NCBI RefSeq assembly: GCF_003610995.1
Contig: NZ_CP032543.1
Span: forward strand, 2,728,001 to 2,792,000
From: Streptomyces griseus subsp. griseus
GTDB lineage: Bacteria > Actinomycetota > Actinomycetes > Streptomycetales > Streptomycetaceae
Reading direction: 5' to 3'
DNA: 64,000 nucleotides
Shown here: piece after piece, positions 29,944 through 38,415 of the stretch
How the letters are laid out: each line of letters opens with the position of its first letter
Numbering within the stretch: position 1 is the first letter of the stretch
Translations under genes and position numbers: made by a program
The notes under the pieces: model-generated
What the model was told of the DNA's origin: nothing
The model's database searches: none
The model's input: only the letters and a program-made list of their open reading frames with translations

Positions 29944-30411
29944 ATGGTTCCCGAGGCCGAGACGCGCGGTGTCCTCGACGAGCTCCAGCGGTTACGGGCC
30001 CGGGTCCCCCTTCTCGGCGGGGCGCTGGCCGCCTCCACCGACGGCCTGGTCCTGGCCCACGACACCCCGGGCATCGAGGCCGAGGGCGTCGCCGCCCTCA
30101 CCGCCGCCGCGCTCGGCGTCTCGATCCGGATGACGGAGGCCACCGGCCGCGGCGGCTTCCGGGAGCTCCTGGTCCGCGGCGAGAGCGGCTACATCGCCAC
30201 CTATGCCGCCGGTTCCTCCGCCGTCCTGACCCTGCTGGCCGAGGACCGCATCAACGTCGGCCGGCTCCATCTGGAGGGCCGCCGCGCGGGTGCCCGGATC
30301 GGCGAACTCGTCGACACCGCGCTGGAGCGCGCCGAGCGCACGCCCCCCATGCCCCGCACCGCCCCCTCACGCGGTGCCCCCAACCGCACGCTCCCGCAGC
30401 GCCCGACGTAA
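29944..30411 (+). CDS. roadblock/LC7-domain protein, TTA-containing
   Basis: A 155-residue protein, start at ATG 29944 with GGGAGGAG at 29929-29936. It could also start at GTG 29902, coupled as GTGA to the previous stop, but the ribosome site favours 29944. The body is a clear roadblock/LC7 domain (VPLLGGALAASTDGLVLAHD near residues 20-39, VAALTAAALGVSIRMTEA, ELLVRGESGYIATYAAGSSA, AVLTLLAEDRINVGRLHLE). The last 30 residues are Pro/Arg-rich. A TTA Leu codon lies at 29992-29994, giving bldA dependence. Confidence 0.85.
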   Translation: MVPEAETRGVLDELQRLRARVPLLGGALAASTDGLVLAHDTPGIEAEGVAALTAAALGVSIRMTEATGRGGFRELLVRGESGYIATYAAGSSAVLTLLAEDRINVGRLHLEGRRAGARIGELVDTALERAERTPPMPRTAPSRGAPNRTLPQRPT

Positions 30412-30534
30412 CCCCTTTCCCCCCACCCGTACACCCAGACCACCGGGACTCACGCCATCACGCGTAACCCCACACCACGCACACAGAAACGGACCCGGTC
30501 ACCGCGACCGGCCACGGAAAGGAAACGAGCCTCC

Positions 30535-30909
30535 ATGGCGAACACCGAAGCGTCACTGAAGGAAGCGATGAGCTCGATCGAGGGCACCACGGGTGTCGCC
30601 CTCGTCGACTACACGAGCGGGATGGCCCTGGGCACGCTCGGCGGCGGCAAGGACTTCAACCTGGAGGTCGCGGCCGCGGGCAACACCGATGTGATCCGCG
30701 CCAAGCTCCGCACCATGGAGCACCTGGGCATCAAGGAGGAGATCGAGGACATCCTCATCACGCTGGGCACCCAGTACCACCTGATCCGGCTGCTCAAGAC
30801 CCGTGGCAGCAACGGCCTCTTCCTCTACCTGGTGCTGGACGCGAGCCGCGCGAACCTGGCGATGGCCCGCCACCAGCTGAAGAAGATCGAGGCCGAGCTG
30901 GAGGTCTGA
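30535..30909 (+). CDS. roadblock/LC7-like protein
   Basis: A 124-residue protein starting MANTEASLKEAMSSIEG. The core VALVDYTSGMALGTLGGG, EDILITLGTQYHLIRLL and FLYLVLDASRANLAMARHQL is paralogous to the first gene of the operon and has the roadblock-type pattern. It has no TTA codon and a separate 123-bp leader, so it may be expressed also without the upstream genes. Ribosome site AAGGAAA about ten bases upstream. A terminator follows. Confidence 0.82.
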   Translation: MANTEASLKEAMSSIEGTTGVALVDYTSGMALGTLGGGKDFNLEVAAAGNTDVIRAKLRTMEHLGIKEEIEDILITLGTQYHLIRLLKTRGSNGLFLYLVLDASRANLAMARHQLKKIEAELEV

Positions 30910-30938
30910 GCCGCCAAAGGTCCGACCTCACCGGCGGC

Positions 30939-30966
30939 GACGCCGCGCCCTGCCCGGCGCGGCGTC
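30939..30966. terminator. 11-bp stem terminator
   Basis: GACGCCGCGCC (30939-30949) pairs with GGCGCGGCGTC (30956-30966) across a 6-base loop between the roadblock operon and the convergent RpiR gene. Confidence 0.85.
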
Positions 30967-30988
30967 CCCCGCCACCGGGCGCGGGTAC

Positions 30989-31834
30989 TCACTCCACGAA
31001 CAGCCCCCGCGCTGCCGCCCGTACGTCGAACTCCTCCAGCCGCGCCTGGGCGTCGGGCAGTTCGTCGCACATCGCCTCCAGCAGCACCCGCCCCAGCAGC
31101 ATCGGCGCGCAGACGGTGTCGAAGGAGAGCCCGGAGCCGATGGCCGCCGGGAGCAGCAGGTCGCTGTGTTGGGCGACGGGCGCGAAGGCCGAGTCGGCGA
31201 CGGTGACGACGGTGAGCCCGTGCTCCCCGGCGTACGCCAGCGCCTCCACGCACTCCTTGGGGTGGCGCGGCAGCGCGAAGCACATCAGGGCGGTGGCGCC
31301 GGCCCGGCGGGCGGAGTCGATCCGGTCCAGGAGCATGGAGCCGCCCTCGTCCAGCACCCGGACGTCGGGGTGGACCTTGGCCGCGAAGTAGCCGAACCCG
31401 CGCGCCTGTGAGGAGGCCGCACGCAGCCCCAGCACGGGCAGCGGCCGGGAGGTGGCCAGCAGGCGGCCCGCCCGCTCCACGGGGGCGGGGTCGGCGAGGA
31501 AGTCCGAGAGGTGCTGGAGGTTCTCGATCTCGGCGCGGACGGCCTGCTGGTACTCGTTGTACGTCTCGCCCGCCTCCTCCTGCTCGGTGTCGGCGGGTGC
31601 GACCTCGCGCAGATGGCGGCGGAGCGCCGGGTAGCCGTCGAAGCCGAGGGCGACGGCGAAGCGGGTGACGGAGGGCTGGCTGACCCCGGCGAGCTCGGCC
31701 AGCTCCACGCTGGAGAGGAACGGCGCGTCGGCCGCCCGGCGGACCATGCAGTGCGCGATGCGCCGCTGGGTGGGCGTGAGCCGGTGCCCCTCGAAGAGCT
31801 GCTGCAACCGCGCGGCGGGGCTGCTCCCACTCAT
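30989..31834 (-). CDS. MurR/RpiR-family transcriptional regulator
   Basis: A 281-residue regulator with an N-terminal RpiR helix-turn-helix (LTPTQRRIAHCMVRRAADAP, SSVELAELAGVSQPSVTRFA) and a C-terminal SIS domain (about residues 125-255; VLGLRAASSQARGFGYFAAK, LMCFALPRHPKECVEAL, VVTVADSAFAPVAQHSD) that would bind a phosphosugar or related ligand. Start ATG 31834 follows AAGGGGA. An in-frame ATG 66 bases upstream is less likely. The target is unknown; it lies about 3.3 kb from hutU and RpiR proteins control hut genes in some bacteria. Confidence 0.9.
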   Translation of the reverse strand: MSGSSPAARLQQLFEGHRLTPTQRRIAHCMVRRAADAPFLSSVELAELAGVSQPSVTRFAVALGFDGYPALRRHLREVAPADTEQEEAGETYNEYQQAVRAEIENLQHLSDFLADPAPVERAGRLLATSRPLPVLGLRAASSQARGFGYFAAKVHPDVRVLDEGGSMLLDRIDSARRAGATALMCFALPRHPKECVEALAYAGEHGLTVVTVADSAFAPVAQHSDLLLPAAIGSGLSFDTVCAPMLLGRVLLEAMCDELPDAQARLEEFDVRAAARGLFVE

Positions 31835-32019
31835 GCTGTCCCCTTGCTGGGCTGTGCCGTGCCGGATCCGTCGCGCCAGGGTCGGCGCCGACAGATCCAT
31901 TCAGCCAGGAAGGCCCCTGCATGTCCATATGCAGCGGGTGGACGGGGCAGCCTCCCGGCGGGGAAATACGGGGGTTAGCCCCCGTGTTCCGGGCCGCCGC
32001 CGCTCGTAACGTAACCGGT

Positions 32020-32466
32020 ATGGAAGCCCGTGACCACGAGATCGAGAAGGAGCTGGCCGCCACTCTCCGGGCGCGCGGCGAGCTGGGGCCGGAGTATGAG
32101 TCCGCGCTCGTCGACTCGTTCCTGGAGAAGGTCGAGAAACGCCTCGACACCACCATGGACCGGCGGGTCCGGCGCCACCTGGCCGAGCAGCAGGTGACGG
32201 CCGCCCGGGACCCCCGCTCCATACGGCCGCCGTCCGCCTCGGGGGCACCGCCCGGGTTCGGGGAGCGGTTCGGGTTCGGGGTGGTCTCGCTCGTGCTGGC
32301 CGTCCCGCTCTCCGCGATCGGGGTGGTCAACGCGGGCATCGAGGGGCTGGTGGTGGCCTGGCTGGGGATCGTCGGGGTGAACGCGGTCCACGCGGCGCGC
32401 GGCGGGGGCCTGTTCCGACGGCGGGAGCGGAACGCGGTCCCGGCCTCGGCCTGGCAGGAGGACTGA
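32020..32466 (+). CDS. small integral membrane protein
   Basis: A 148-residue protein starting MEARDHEIEKELAATLRARG. Residues 1-75 are charged and helical (EYESALVDSFLEKVEKRLD). Two membrane helices follow, GFGVVSLVLAVPLSAIGVVN and GIEGLVVAWLGIVGVNAV, and the tail is basic. This layout is common in conserved Streptomyces membrane proteins of unknown function. ATG 32020 is chosen over upstream in-frame starts because the preceding sequence is not protein-like. Confidence 0.72.
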   Translation: MEARDHEIEKELAATLRARGELGPEYESALVDSFLEKVEKRLDTTMDRRVRRHLAEQQVTAARDPRSIRPPSASGAPPGFGERFGFGVVSLVLAVPLSAIGVVNAGIEGLVVAWLGIVGVNAVHAARGGGLFRRRERNAVPASAWQED

Positions 32467-32613
32467 CCGCCGCCTCGGGACAACTGACCGCCGCCTCCGG
32501 CCGCCCGCGCGTCGTTTCGGCACGACCGTACGAGCGCACGACCGCGCGGCCTCCGCACAGCCGCGCCTCGTCCGTGCGGCCGACACCCGTCTCCGGCAGC
32601 CGGGAACGACCGA

Positions 32614-32642
32614 GCGGCCGGACCCACGGGGGGTCCGGCCGC
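32614..32642 (+). terminator. 12-bp stem terminator
   Basis: GCGGCCGGACCC (32614-32625) pairs perfectly with 32631-32642 around a 5-base loop, about 150 bp after the membrane protein gene. Confidence 0.75.
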
Positions 32643-32910
32643 GAGGCCAAGTATGTCGCGGGGGCCGCCGCACCCCCGGTGGCCCGGGGGGCGGGACGAC
32701 GGCGGTCCCCGCGAAGGACGCGGTCCGGGTCAGGGCCGGGTGCCCGCGTCCGGGCGACGGTGGAGGTCCGGGAGCCGCTCCGTAGTCCGGTGTCGCCGTT
32801 CTGGGTGCCGGCGGGTTTCCCTGCCGACACCCACCAATGTGCCGGAGCCGTGTTAAGCGGGTGCTGCGCGGACGTGACGCGCTCGTACCGTTTTCGCGAA
32901 GCGCTGACCG

Positions 32911-32957
32911 CGACCGGCCCCGACCGGCCCCGACCGGCTCCGACCGGCTCCGACCGG
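32911..32957. repeat. 10-bp tandem repeat abutting a stop codon
   Basis: CGACCGGCCC occurs at 32911 and 32921, as CGACCGGCTC at 32931 and 32941, and partly at 32951, giving 4.7 units directly next to the cystathionine beta-synthase stop. No function is evident. Confidence 0.85.
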
Positions 32958-34364
32958 TCAGGCCTTCGTCGCCCCGGCGTCCTTCGCGAGGAACGCGAGC
33001 ACGTCCTGCCTGCTCACGACGCCCTTCGGCTTGCCCTCGACCAGCACGATCGCCGCGTCCGCACCATCGGCACCACTGAGCGCGGCCATCAGGTCCTCGA
33101 CCGGCTCACCCGAGCCGACCTGCGGCAGCGGGGCCGACATGTGCTTCTCCAGCGGGTCGCTGAGCGAGGCGCGCTGGGTGAAGAGGGCGTCCAGCAGCTG
33201 CCGCTCCACGACGGAGCCGATGACCTCGGCGGCCATCACGTCGGGGTGTCCGGCGCCCGGCTTCACGATGGGCATCTGGGAGACGCCGTACTCGCGCAGG
33301 ACGTCGATCGCCTCGCCGACGGTCTCGTCCGGGTGCATGTGGACGAGGGAGGGCAGCGGGCCCTCCTTGAAGTTCAGCACCGCGCTGACCTGCGGAGAGG
33401 AGCTGGTGTCCTCCAGGAAACCGTAGTCGGCCATCCACTCGTCGTTGAAGATCTTGCTGAGGTAGCCGCGGCCGCTGTCGGGCAGCAGCACCACGACGAC
33501 GTCGTCCGGGCCGAGCCGCTTGGCGACCTCCAGGGCCCCCACGACCGCCATGCCGCAGGAGCCGCCGACGAGGAGGCCCTCCTCCTTGGCGAGGCGGCGG
33601 GTCATCTGGAAGGTGTCCTTGTCGGAGACCGCGACGATCTCGTCGGTGACGCTCGCGTCGTAGGCGGAGGGCCAGAAGTCCTCGCCGACGCCCTCGACCA
33701 GGTACGGCCGGCCGGAGCCGCCGGAGTAGACCGAGCCCTCCGGGTCGGTACCGATGACCTGCACGGCGCCGTTGCTGATCTCCTTGAGGTAGCGCCCGGT
33801 GCCGGTGATCGTGCCGCCGGTGCCGACGCCCGCGACGAAGTGGGTGATCTTCCCCTCCGTCTGCTCCCACAGCTCGGGACCGGTGGTCTCGTAGTGCGAG
33901 CGCGGGTTGTTCGGGTTCGAGTACTGGTCCGGCTTCCAGGCCCCGGGCGTCTCGGTGACCAGGCGGTCGGAGACGTTGTAGTAGGAGTCCGGGTGCTCCG
34001 GGTCAACCGCGCTGGGGCAGACGACGACCTCGGCACCGTAGGCGCGCAGCACGTTGATCTTGTCCGTCGACACCTTGTCCGGGCAGACGAAGATGCACTT
34101 GTAGCCCTTCTGCTGGGCGACGATCGCGAGGCCGACGCCCGTGTTGCCGCTGGTCGGCTCGATGATCGTGCCGCCGGGCTTGAGCTCGCCGCTCTGCTCG
34201 GCCGCCTCGATCATGCGCAGGGCGATGCGGTCCTTCACCGACCCGCCGGGGTTGAAGTACTCGACCTTGGCCAGGACGGTCGCCTGAATGCCTGCCGTGA
34301 CGTTGCGCAGCCTCACCAGCGGGGTGTTGCCGACAAGAGTGATCAGCGAATCGTGGAATTGCAC
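32958..34364 (-). CDS. cbs: cystathionine beta-synthase
   Basis: A 468-residue PLP enzyme that condenses serine and homocysteine in reverse transsulfuration. The PLP lysine is K44 in YFNPGGSVKDRIALRM; the substrate loop is EPTSGNTGVGLA; the phosphate site is GVGTGGTITGTGRYL. Two CBS domains occupy about residues 335-460 (MHPDETVGEAIDVLREYGVS, LPQVGSGEPVEDLMAAL), as in enzymes regulated by adenosyl ligands. A cysteine synthase is less likely given the C-terminal CBS pair and the SSGDR-like GSSCGMA loop seen as VGGSCGMAVVG. Divergent from the SGNH hydrolase gene. Confidence 0.92.
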   Translation of the reverse strand: MQFHDSLITLVGNTPLVRLRNVTAGIQATVLAKVEYFNPGGSVKDRIALRMIEAAEQSGELKPGGTIIEPTSGNTGVGLAIVAQQKGYKCIFVCPDKVSTDKINVLRAYGAEVVVCPSAVDPEHPDSYYNVSDRLVTETPGAWKPDQYSNPNNPRSHYETTGPELWEQTEGKITHFVAGVGTGGTITGTGRYLKEISNGAVQVIGTDPEGSVYSGGSGRPYLVEGVGEDFWPSAYDASVTDEIVAVSDKDTFQMTRRLAKEEGLLVGGSCGMAVVGALEVAKRLGPDDVVVVLLPDSGRGYLSKIFNDEWMADYGFLEDTSSSPQVSAVLNFKEGPLPSLVHMHPDETVGEAIDVLREYGVSQMPIVKPGAGHPDVMAAEVIGSVVERQLLDALFTQRASLSDPLEKHMSAPLPQVGSGEPVEDLMAALSGADGADAAIVLVEGKPKGVVSRQDVLAFLAKDAGATKA

Positions 34365-34566
34365 CGTGTACTCCGGGATCTCCGAGATGGTCCGGCCAAG
34401 GGTATGCGTACGAGCCGGACGATGCGTACGTACGAGCGCCTCCGGGGAAGGAAGGCCGGATACGGAGCGTACGGGCCCCGAAACGCGCGGTGCGATTGGG
34501 CGGCGCCCTTCGCGGGGCAGGTAGGTACATGGAGGACGGTACGGCGAGAAGGAGGTGGACCGGACT

Positions 34567-35592
34567 GTGTCGAGAGCAAGGGTGGCACGGCGGATCGCGG
34601 CGGGCGCGGCCTACGGCGGCGGCAGCATCGGACTGATCGGTGCGGCGGCCGTCGGCGTGTTCCTGGCGGAGGTCCAGCTCGCGAAGAGGCAGGTGGGCGG
34701 CGGTTCGGCGCCGGTTCCGCCGAGCGCGGACGGGCGGTACGGGGTGGCGTTCGCCGGCCCGAACGATCCGTTGCGGCTCGGGATGCTCGGGGATTCGACG
34801 GCGGCGGGCCAGGGGGTGCGGCGGGCCGGGCAGACCCCGGGGGCGCTGCTCGCCTCGGGGCTCGCGGCGGTGGCCGAGCGGCCGGTGGATCTGCGGAACG
34901 TGGCGCTGCCGGGGGCCCGGTCGGACGATCTGGAGCGGCAGGTGTCGCTGCTGCTGGCGGACCCGGCCCGTACCCCGGACGTCTGCGTGATCATGATCGG
35001 GGCGAACGACGTCACCCACCGGATGCCCGCCACGCAGTCGGTGCGCTGTCTGACGACGGCGGTGCGCAGGCTGCGGACGGCGGGGGCGGAGGTGGTCGTG
35101 GGGACCTGCCCGGACCTGGGCACGATCGAACCGGTCTACCAGCCGCTGCGGTGGCTGGCCCGGCGGGTGAGCAGGCAGCTGGCGGCGGCGCAGACGATCG
35201 GCTCGGTGGAGCAGGGCGGGCGCACGGTGTCGCTGGGCGACCTGCTGGGCCCGGAGTTCGCGGCGAACCCGCGCGAGCTGTTCGGTCCCGACAACTACCA
35301 CCCCTCCGCCGAGGGGTACGCCACGGCGGCGATGGCGGTGCTGCCCACCCTGTGCGCGGTGCTGGGCCTGTGGCCGGAGTCGGACCGGCTGGACAGCTCG
35401 CGCCGCGAGGACATCCTCCCGGTGGCCAAGGCGGCTTCCCAGGCGGCCCGCGAAGCCGGTACGGAGGTCACGGGGGCCCGCGCCCCGTGGGCCCTCCTCA
35501 AGCACCGCAGGCGGCGGCGCCTGCCCGCCTCCACCGAGGCGGAACCGGCGGCGCCGCATCCCCACCCGGACACGGCGCGCGGGCACACATAG
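34567..35592 (+). CDS. SGNH/GDSL hydrolase, membrane-anchored or exported
   Basis: A 341-residue protein. A basic N-terminus and hydrophobic helix (about residues 10-30, AYGGGSIGLIGAAAVGVFLA) suggest a signal anchor. The hydrolase has block I MLGDSTAAGQGV with the Ser, block II NVALPGARSDDL, block III IMIGANDVTH and block V DNYHPSAEGYATAA with Asp/His. The tail is Arg- and Pro-rich. GTG 34567 is taken as start with AAGGAGG at 34549-34555; GTG 34555 overlaps that site. Likely acts on lipids or envelope glycans; substrate unknown. Confidence 0.85.
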   Translation: MSRARVARRIAAGAAYGGGSIGLIGAAAVGVFLAEVQLAKRQVGGGSAPVPPSADGRYGVAFAGPNDPLRLGMLGDSTAAGQGVRRAGQTPGALLASGLAAVAERPVDLRNVALPGARSDDLERQVSLLLADPARTPDVCVIMIGANDVTHRMPATQSVRCLTTAVRRLRTAGAEVVVGTCPDLGTIEPVYQPLRWLARRVSRQLAAAQTIGSVEQGGRTVSLGDLLGPEFAANPRELFGPDNYHPSAEGYATAAMAVLPTLCAVLGLWPESDRLDSSRREDILPVAKAASQAAREAGTEVTGARAPWALLKHRRRRRLPASTEAEPAAPHPHPDTARGHT

Positions 35593-35757
35593 GCCTCCGC
35601 GGAGCGGGCGGACCCGGCAGGCCAGGGGGCTGAGCAAGCGCTTAGAAAAGAGTCCCGCATCACACGGCCTGCCGGGTGACCCCGGCGATACGCCCGGGTA
35701 GCTTCCAAGGGAGTTCCCCCTGTCCACCCAGCTTTCCAGCCCTCATGGAGCCGCGTG

Positions 35758-36978
35758 ATGCCCGAAGCCGTGATCGTCTCTGCCGCCCGTTCGCCGATCG
35801 GCCGGGCCTTCAAGGGGTCCCTCAAGGACCTGCGCGCGGACGACCTGACCGCCACGATCATCCAGACCGCGCTGGCCAAGGTCCCCGAGCTGGACCCGAA
35901 GGACATCGACGACCTGATGCTGGGCTGCGGTCTGCCCGGGGGCGAGCAGGGCAACAACCTGGGCCGCATCATCGCCGTACAGATGGGGATGGACCACCTT
36001 CCCGGCTGTACGGTCACCCGCTACTGCTCCTCCTCGCTGCAGACCAGCCGGATGGCGCTGCACGCGATCAAGGCGGGCGAGGGCGACGTCTTCATCTCGG
36101 CGGGCGTCGAGATGGTGTCCCGCTTCACCAAGGGCAACTCCGACAGCCTCCCGGACACGCACAACCCGCTCTTCGCCGAGGCCGAGGCCCGCACCGCCGC
36201 CCGCGCCGAGGAGTCCGGCGCCGGCTGGCACGACCCGCGCGAGGACGGCATCGTCCCGGACGCGTACATCTCGATGGGGCAGACGGCCGAGAACCTGGCC
36301 CGCACCAAGGGCATCACCCGCCAGGAGATGGACGAGTTCGGCGTACGGTCGCAGAACCTCGCCGAGGAGGCCCTGAAGAACGGCTTCTGGGAGCGGGAGA
36401 TCACCCCGGTCACCACCCCCGACGGCACGGTCGTCTCCAAGGACGACGGCCCCCGCGCGGGCGTCACGATGGAGGGCGTGCAGGGCCTGAAGCCGGTCTT
36501 CCGCCCCGACGGCCTGGTCACCGCGGGCAACTGCTGCCCGCTCAACGACGGCGCCGCCGCCCTGGTGATCATGTCCGACACCAAGGCGCGCGAGCTGGGC
36601 CTGACCCCGCTGGCCCGGATCGTCTCCACCGGCGTCTCCGGCCTCTCCCCCGAGATCATGGGGTACGGCCCCGTCGAGGCGAGCAAGCAGGCGCTGAAGC
36701 GGGCGGGCCTGACCATCGGCGACATCGACCTCGCCGAGCTCAACGAGGCGTTCGCCGCCCAGGTCATCCCCTCCTACCGGGACCTGGGCCTGCCGCTGGA
36801 AAAGGTCAACGTCAACGGCGGCGCGATCGCAGTCGGCCACCCCTTCGGCATGACCGGCGCCCGCATCACCGGCACGCTGATCAACAGCCTCCAGTTCCAC
36901 GACAAGCAGTGGGGCCTGGAGACGATGTGCGTGGGCGGCGGACAGGGCATGGCGATGGTGATCGAGCGGCTGAGCTGA
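35758..36978 (+). CDS. acetyl-CoA C-acyltransferase (thiolase)
   Basis: A 406-residue thiolase. The nucleophilic C90 lies in [15 protein letters not shown]; the second half has [11 protein letters not shown], the catalytic His in [11 protein letters not shown] (HPFGMTG instead of the common HPxGASG) and the second Cys in [13 protein letters not shown]. It can act in beta-oxidation or condensation; the direction is not evident. Start ATG 35758 follows GGAG at seven bases. Its 3' end (from 36964) is the first unit of a 100-bp tandem repeat. Confidence 0.93.
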   Translation: MPEAVIVSAARSPIGRAFKGSLKDLRADDLTATIIQTALAKVPELDPKDIDDLMLGCGLPGGEQGNNLGRIIAVQMGMDHLPGCTVTRYCSSSLQTSRMALHAIKAGEGDVFISAGVEMVSRFTKGNSDSLPDTHNPLFAEAEARTAARAEESGAGWHDPREDGIVPDAYISMGQTAENLARTKGITRQEMDEFGVRSQNLAEEALKNGFWEREITPVTTPDGTVVSKDDGPRAGVTMEGVQGLKPVFRPDGLVTAGNCCPLNDGAAALVIMSDTKARELGLTPLARIVSTGVSGLSPEIMGYGPVEASKQALKRAGLTIGDIDLAELNEAFAAQVIPSYRDLGLPLEKVNVNGGAIAVGHPFGMTGARITGTLINSLQFHDKQWGLETMCVGGGQGMAMVIERLS

Positions 36979-37190
36979 GCCGCAGCGGAGGGTAGGGGTC
37001 GTACGAGGAACGAGTGCGGCACCTGCCCACAGCGGAGGCGAAGCCCAGCGCGACCACCAGCACGAGCGGCTGAGCTGAGCCGCAGCGGAGGGTAGGGGTC
37101 GTACGAGGGACGAGTGCGGCACCTGCCCGCAGCGGAGGCGAGGCCCAGCGCGACCACCAGCACGAGCGGCTGAGCTGAGCCGCAGCGGAG
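36964..37190 (+). repeat. 100-bp direct tandem repeat, 2.3 copies
   Basis: The unit starting GAGCGGCTGAGCTGAGCCGC occurs at 36964, 37064 and 37164, exactly 100 bp apart. Copies 1 and 2 differ at three positions; the third breaks off after 27 bases. Copy 1 includes the last codons and stop of the thiolase gene, so the duplication copied the gene end and following DNA. Confidence 0.95.
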
Positions 37191-37447
37191 GCCTCCCTTA
37201 CGCGCCGCAGGCCTTCCCTCACCAAGGGGTGCCCGAATCCGGCCGAGCCCCGACCGTGACCGAATCTCCCCCAGGATGTGATCTGCGTCCCGGGGGAGAG
37301 TCGTTTCTGCAGGTCACGGCCTTTTGGGGCTAAACCCAGGACCGAAAGACCTGTCCATTTCGTGACGTAATGCACTGACAGCCGGTACGGGTACAGGCCA
37401 AGCTGATGTAGGAAGTCGGGGGTATCGATTGAAACCGGGAGTTGTCA
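36979..37447. other. 469-bp gene-free region with repeat and structured leader
   Basis: After the tandem repeat, 37191-37447 forms the upstream region of the gene at 37448. It holds a nested inverted repeat at 37254-37319 and a less GC-rich stretch around 37340-37430. No further gene is visible. Confidence 0.6.
37254..37319 (+). promoter_or_regulatory. nested double inverted repeat, candidate structured RNA or terminator
   Basis: Outer arms CCGTGACC (37254-37261) and GGTCACGG (37312-37319), and inner arms TCTCCCCC (37265-37272) and GGGGGAGA (37292-37299), are all perfect. The element is about 130 bp before the next start codon and 275 bp after the thiolase stop. It could be a terminator or a leader RNA. 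Confidence 0.5.
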
Positions 37448-38347
37448 GTGAGCGCCATGTCATTTGCCCTGTTGCTGACCACCGCCGCTGCCACGGCCGT
37501 CGGCGCCGCCGCGCTGCATGCCGCTCACGGGCTGCGCAAGCAGGTCGCGGCCCTGCGCACGGACCTGGCCGAGGGCCGCGCTCTCGGTGCGTCTGTGCCA
37601 CCGCAGAGCCGTAGTACCGCCACCCCCGCCGAGGAGATACGCGCGGCCGTGTCGGAGGCGCTCGCCGAGGAGCGCGAGCGCGAGCTGGCCGAGGCGCGCG
37701 CGTTCTGGGCCGCCCAGGAGGCCCGCGACGCGGCGGACGCGCCGTCCCTGCTGGGCGGGATGCCGGTGCTCGGCGAGGAGGCCCCGTTCTACCTTCCGCG
37801 CCAGGCCGACTTCGCCGGTCTGGAGTCGCTGGACATCGAGGCGGCCGAGGCCATGGAGGAGCTGGCCGAGCTGAGCGAGCGGACCCTCGCGGAGCACGAG
37901 GCAGCCGATTTCGCCGCCGACTTCGCCGGTGAGTTCACGGATCTCCCGGAGATCTCGGACCACCCCGAGGACTCCCCCGAGCTGGCCGCGGCCCGCCGCC
38001 GCCACCCCTCGCACCCGGACTTCGTCCCCGTACAGACCCCCGTGGTCACCGACCACGAGCGCACCGTGAGCCGCCTGGAGGAGCTGGCCGATCTGGCCAC
38101 CGAGCTCACCGATGTGCGGCCGGGCCCGCTGGGGACCCTCGATGTGTACGTCTTCGCCGACGGCACCACGCTCTGCATGACCCCTGGCCACCGCGAGACG
38201 GCCGAGCGCCTCGCGGACGCGCTGCGGGCGGGCCGGCAGCCGGTGCTGCTGGGCGGCTCGGGCGTCTCCGGCGCCTACGCGCTGACCTTCTCCTGCGGCG
38301 AGGACAACGTCTACATCCTGGCGGACCGCGTCATCGCCTCGTTCTGA
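37448..38347 (+). CDS. conserved protein with N-terminal membrane anchor
   Basis: A 299-residue protein. Residues about 4-24 (MSFALLLTTAAATAVGAAAL) form a signal anchor. A charged helical, probably coiled-coil region follows (residues 55-90, EEIRAAVSEALAEERERELA), then an acidic middle (LDIEAAEAMEELAELSE). A compact C-terminal domain has LGTLDVYVFADGTTLCMTPG and ALTFSCGEDNVYILADRVI. GTG 37448 with GGGAG at 37437-37441 fits best. I do not recognise the family. Confidence 0.7.
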   Translation: MSAMSFALLLTTAAATAVGAAALHAAHGLRKQVAALRTDLAEGRALGASVPPQSRSTATPAEEIRAAVSEALAEERERELAEARAFWAAQEARDAADAPSLLGGMPVLGEEAPFYLPRQADFAGLESLDIEAAEAMEELAELSERTLAEHEAADFAADFAGEFTDLPEISDHPEDSPELAAARRRHPSHPDFVPVQTPVVTDHERTVSRLEELADLATELTDVRPGPLGTLDVYVFADGTTLCMTPGHRETAERLADALRAGRQPVLLGGSGVSGAYALTFSCGEDNVYILADRVIASF

Positions 38348-38357
38348 GCCTGCTTCC

Positions 38358-38389
38358 GGCGGACCGGCGGCCAAGCGGCCAGGTCCGCC
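38358..38389. terminator. hairpin between convergent genes
   Basis: GGCGGACC (38358-38365) pairs with GGTCCGCC (38382-38389), with a smaller GGCC/GGCC pair inside, just after the upstream stop. Confidence 0.65.
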
Positions 38390-38415
38390 CCAGGCACCCC
38401 CGGGCGCGGGCCCGG

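Larger units (their letters stand above)
32467..32957. other. 491-bp gene-free region
   Basis: The region between the membrane protein and cystathionine beta-synthase stops holds a terminator at 32614-32642, an imperfect hairpin near 32808-32835 and a 10-bp tandem repeat at 32911-32957. The rest is GC-rich filler in which I see no convincing gene. Confidence 0.6.

Noticed and set aside
32574..35633. 1019-residue plus-strand open frame
   Set aside because: It is antisense to cystathionine beta-synthase and out of frame with the SGNH gene; composition is not protein-like.
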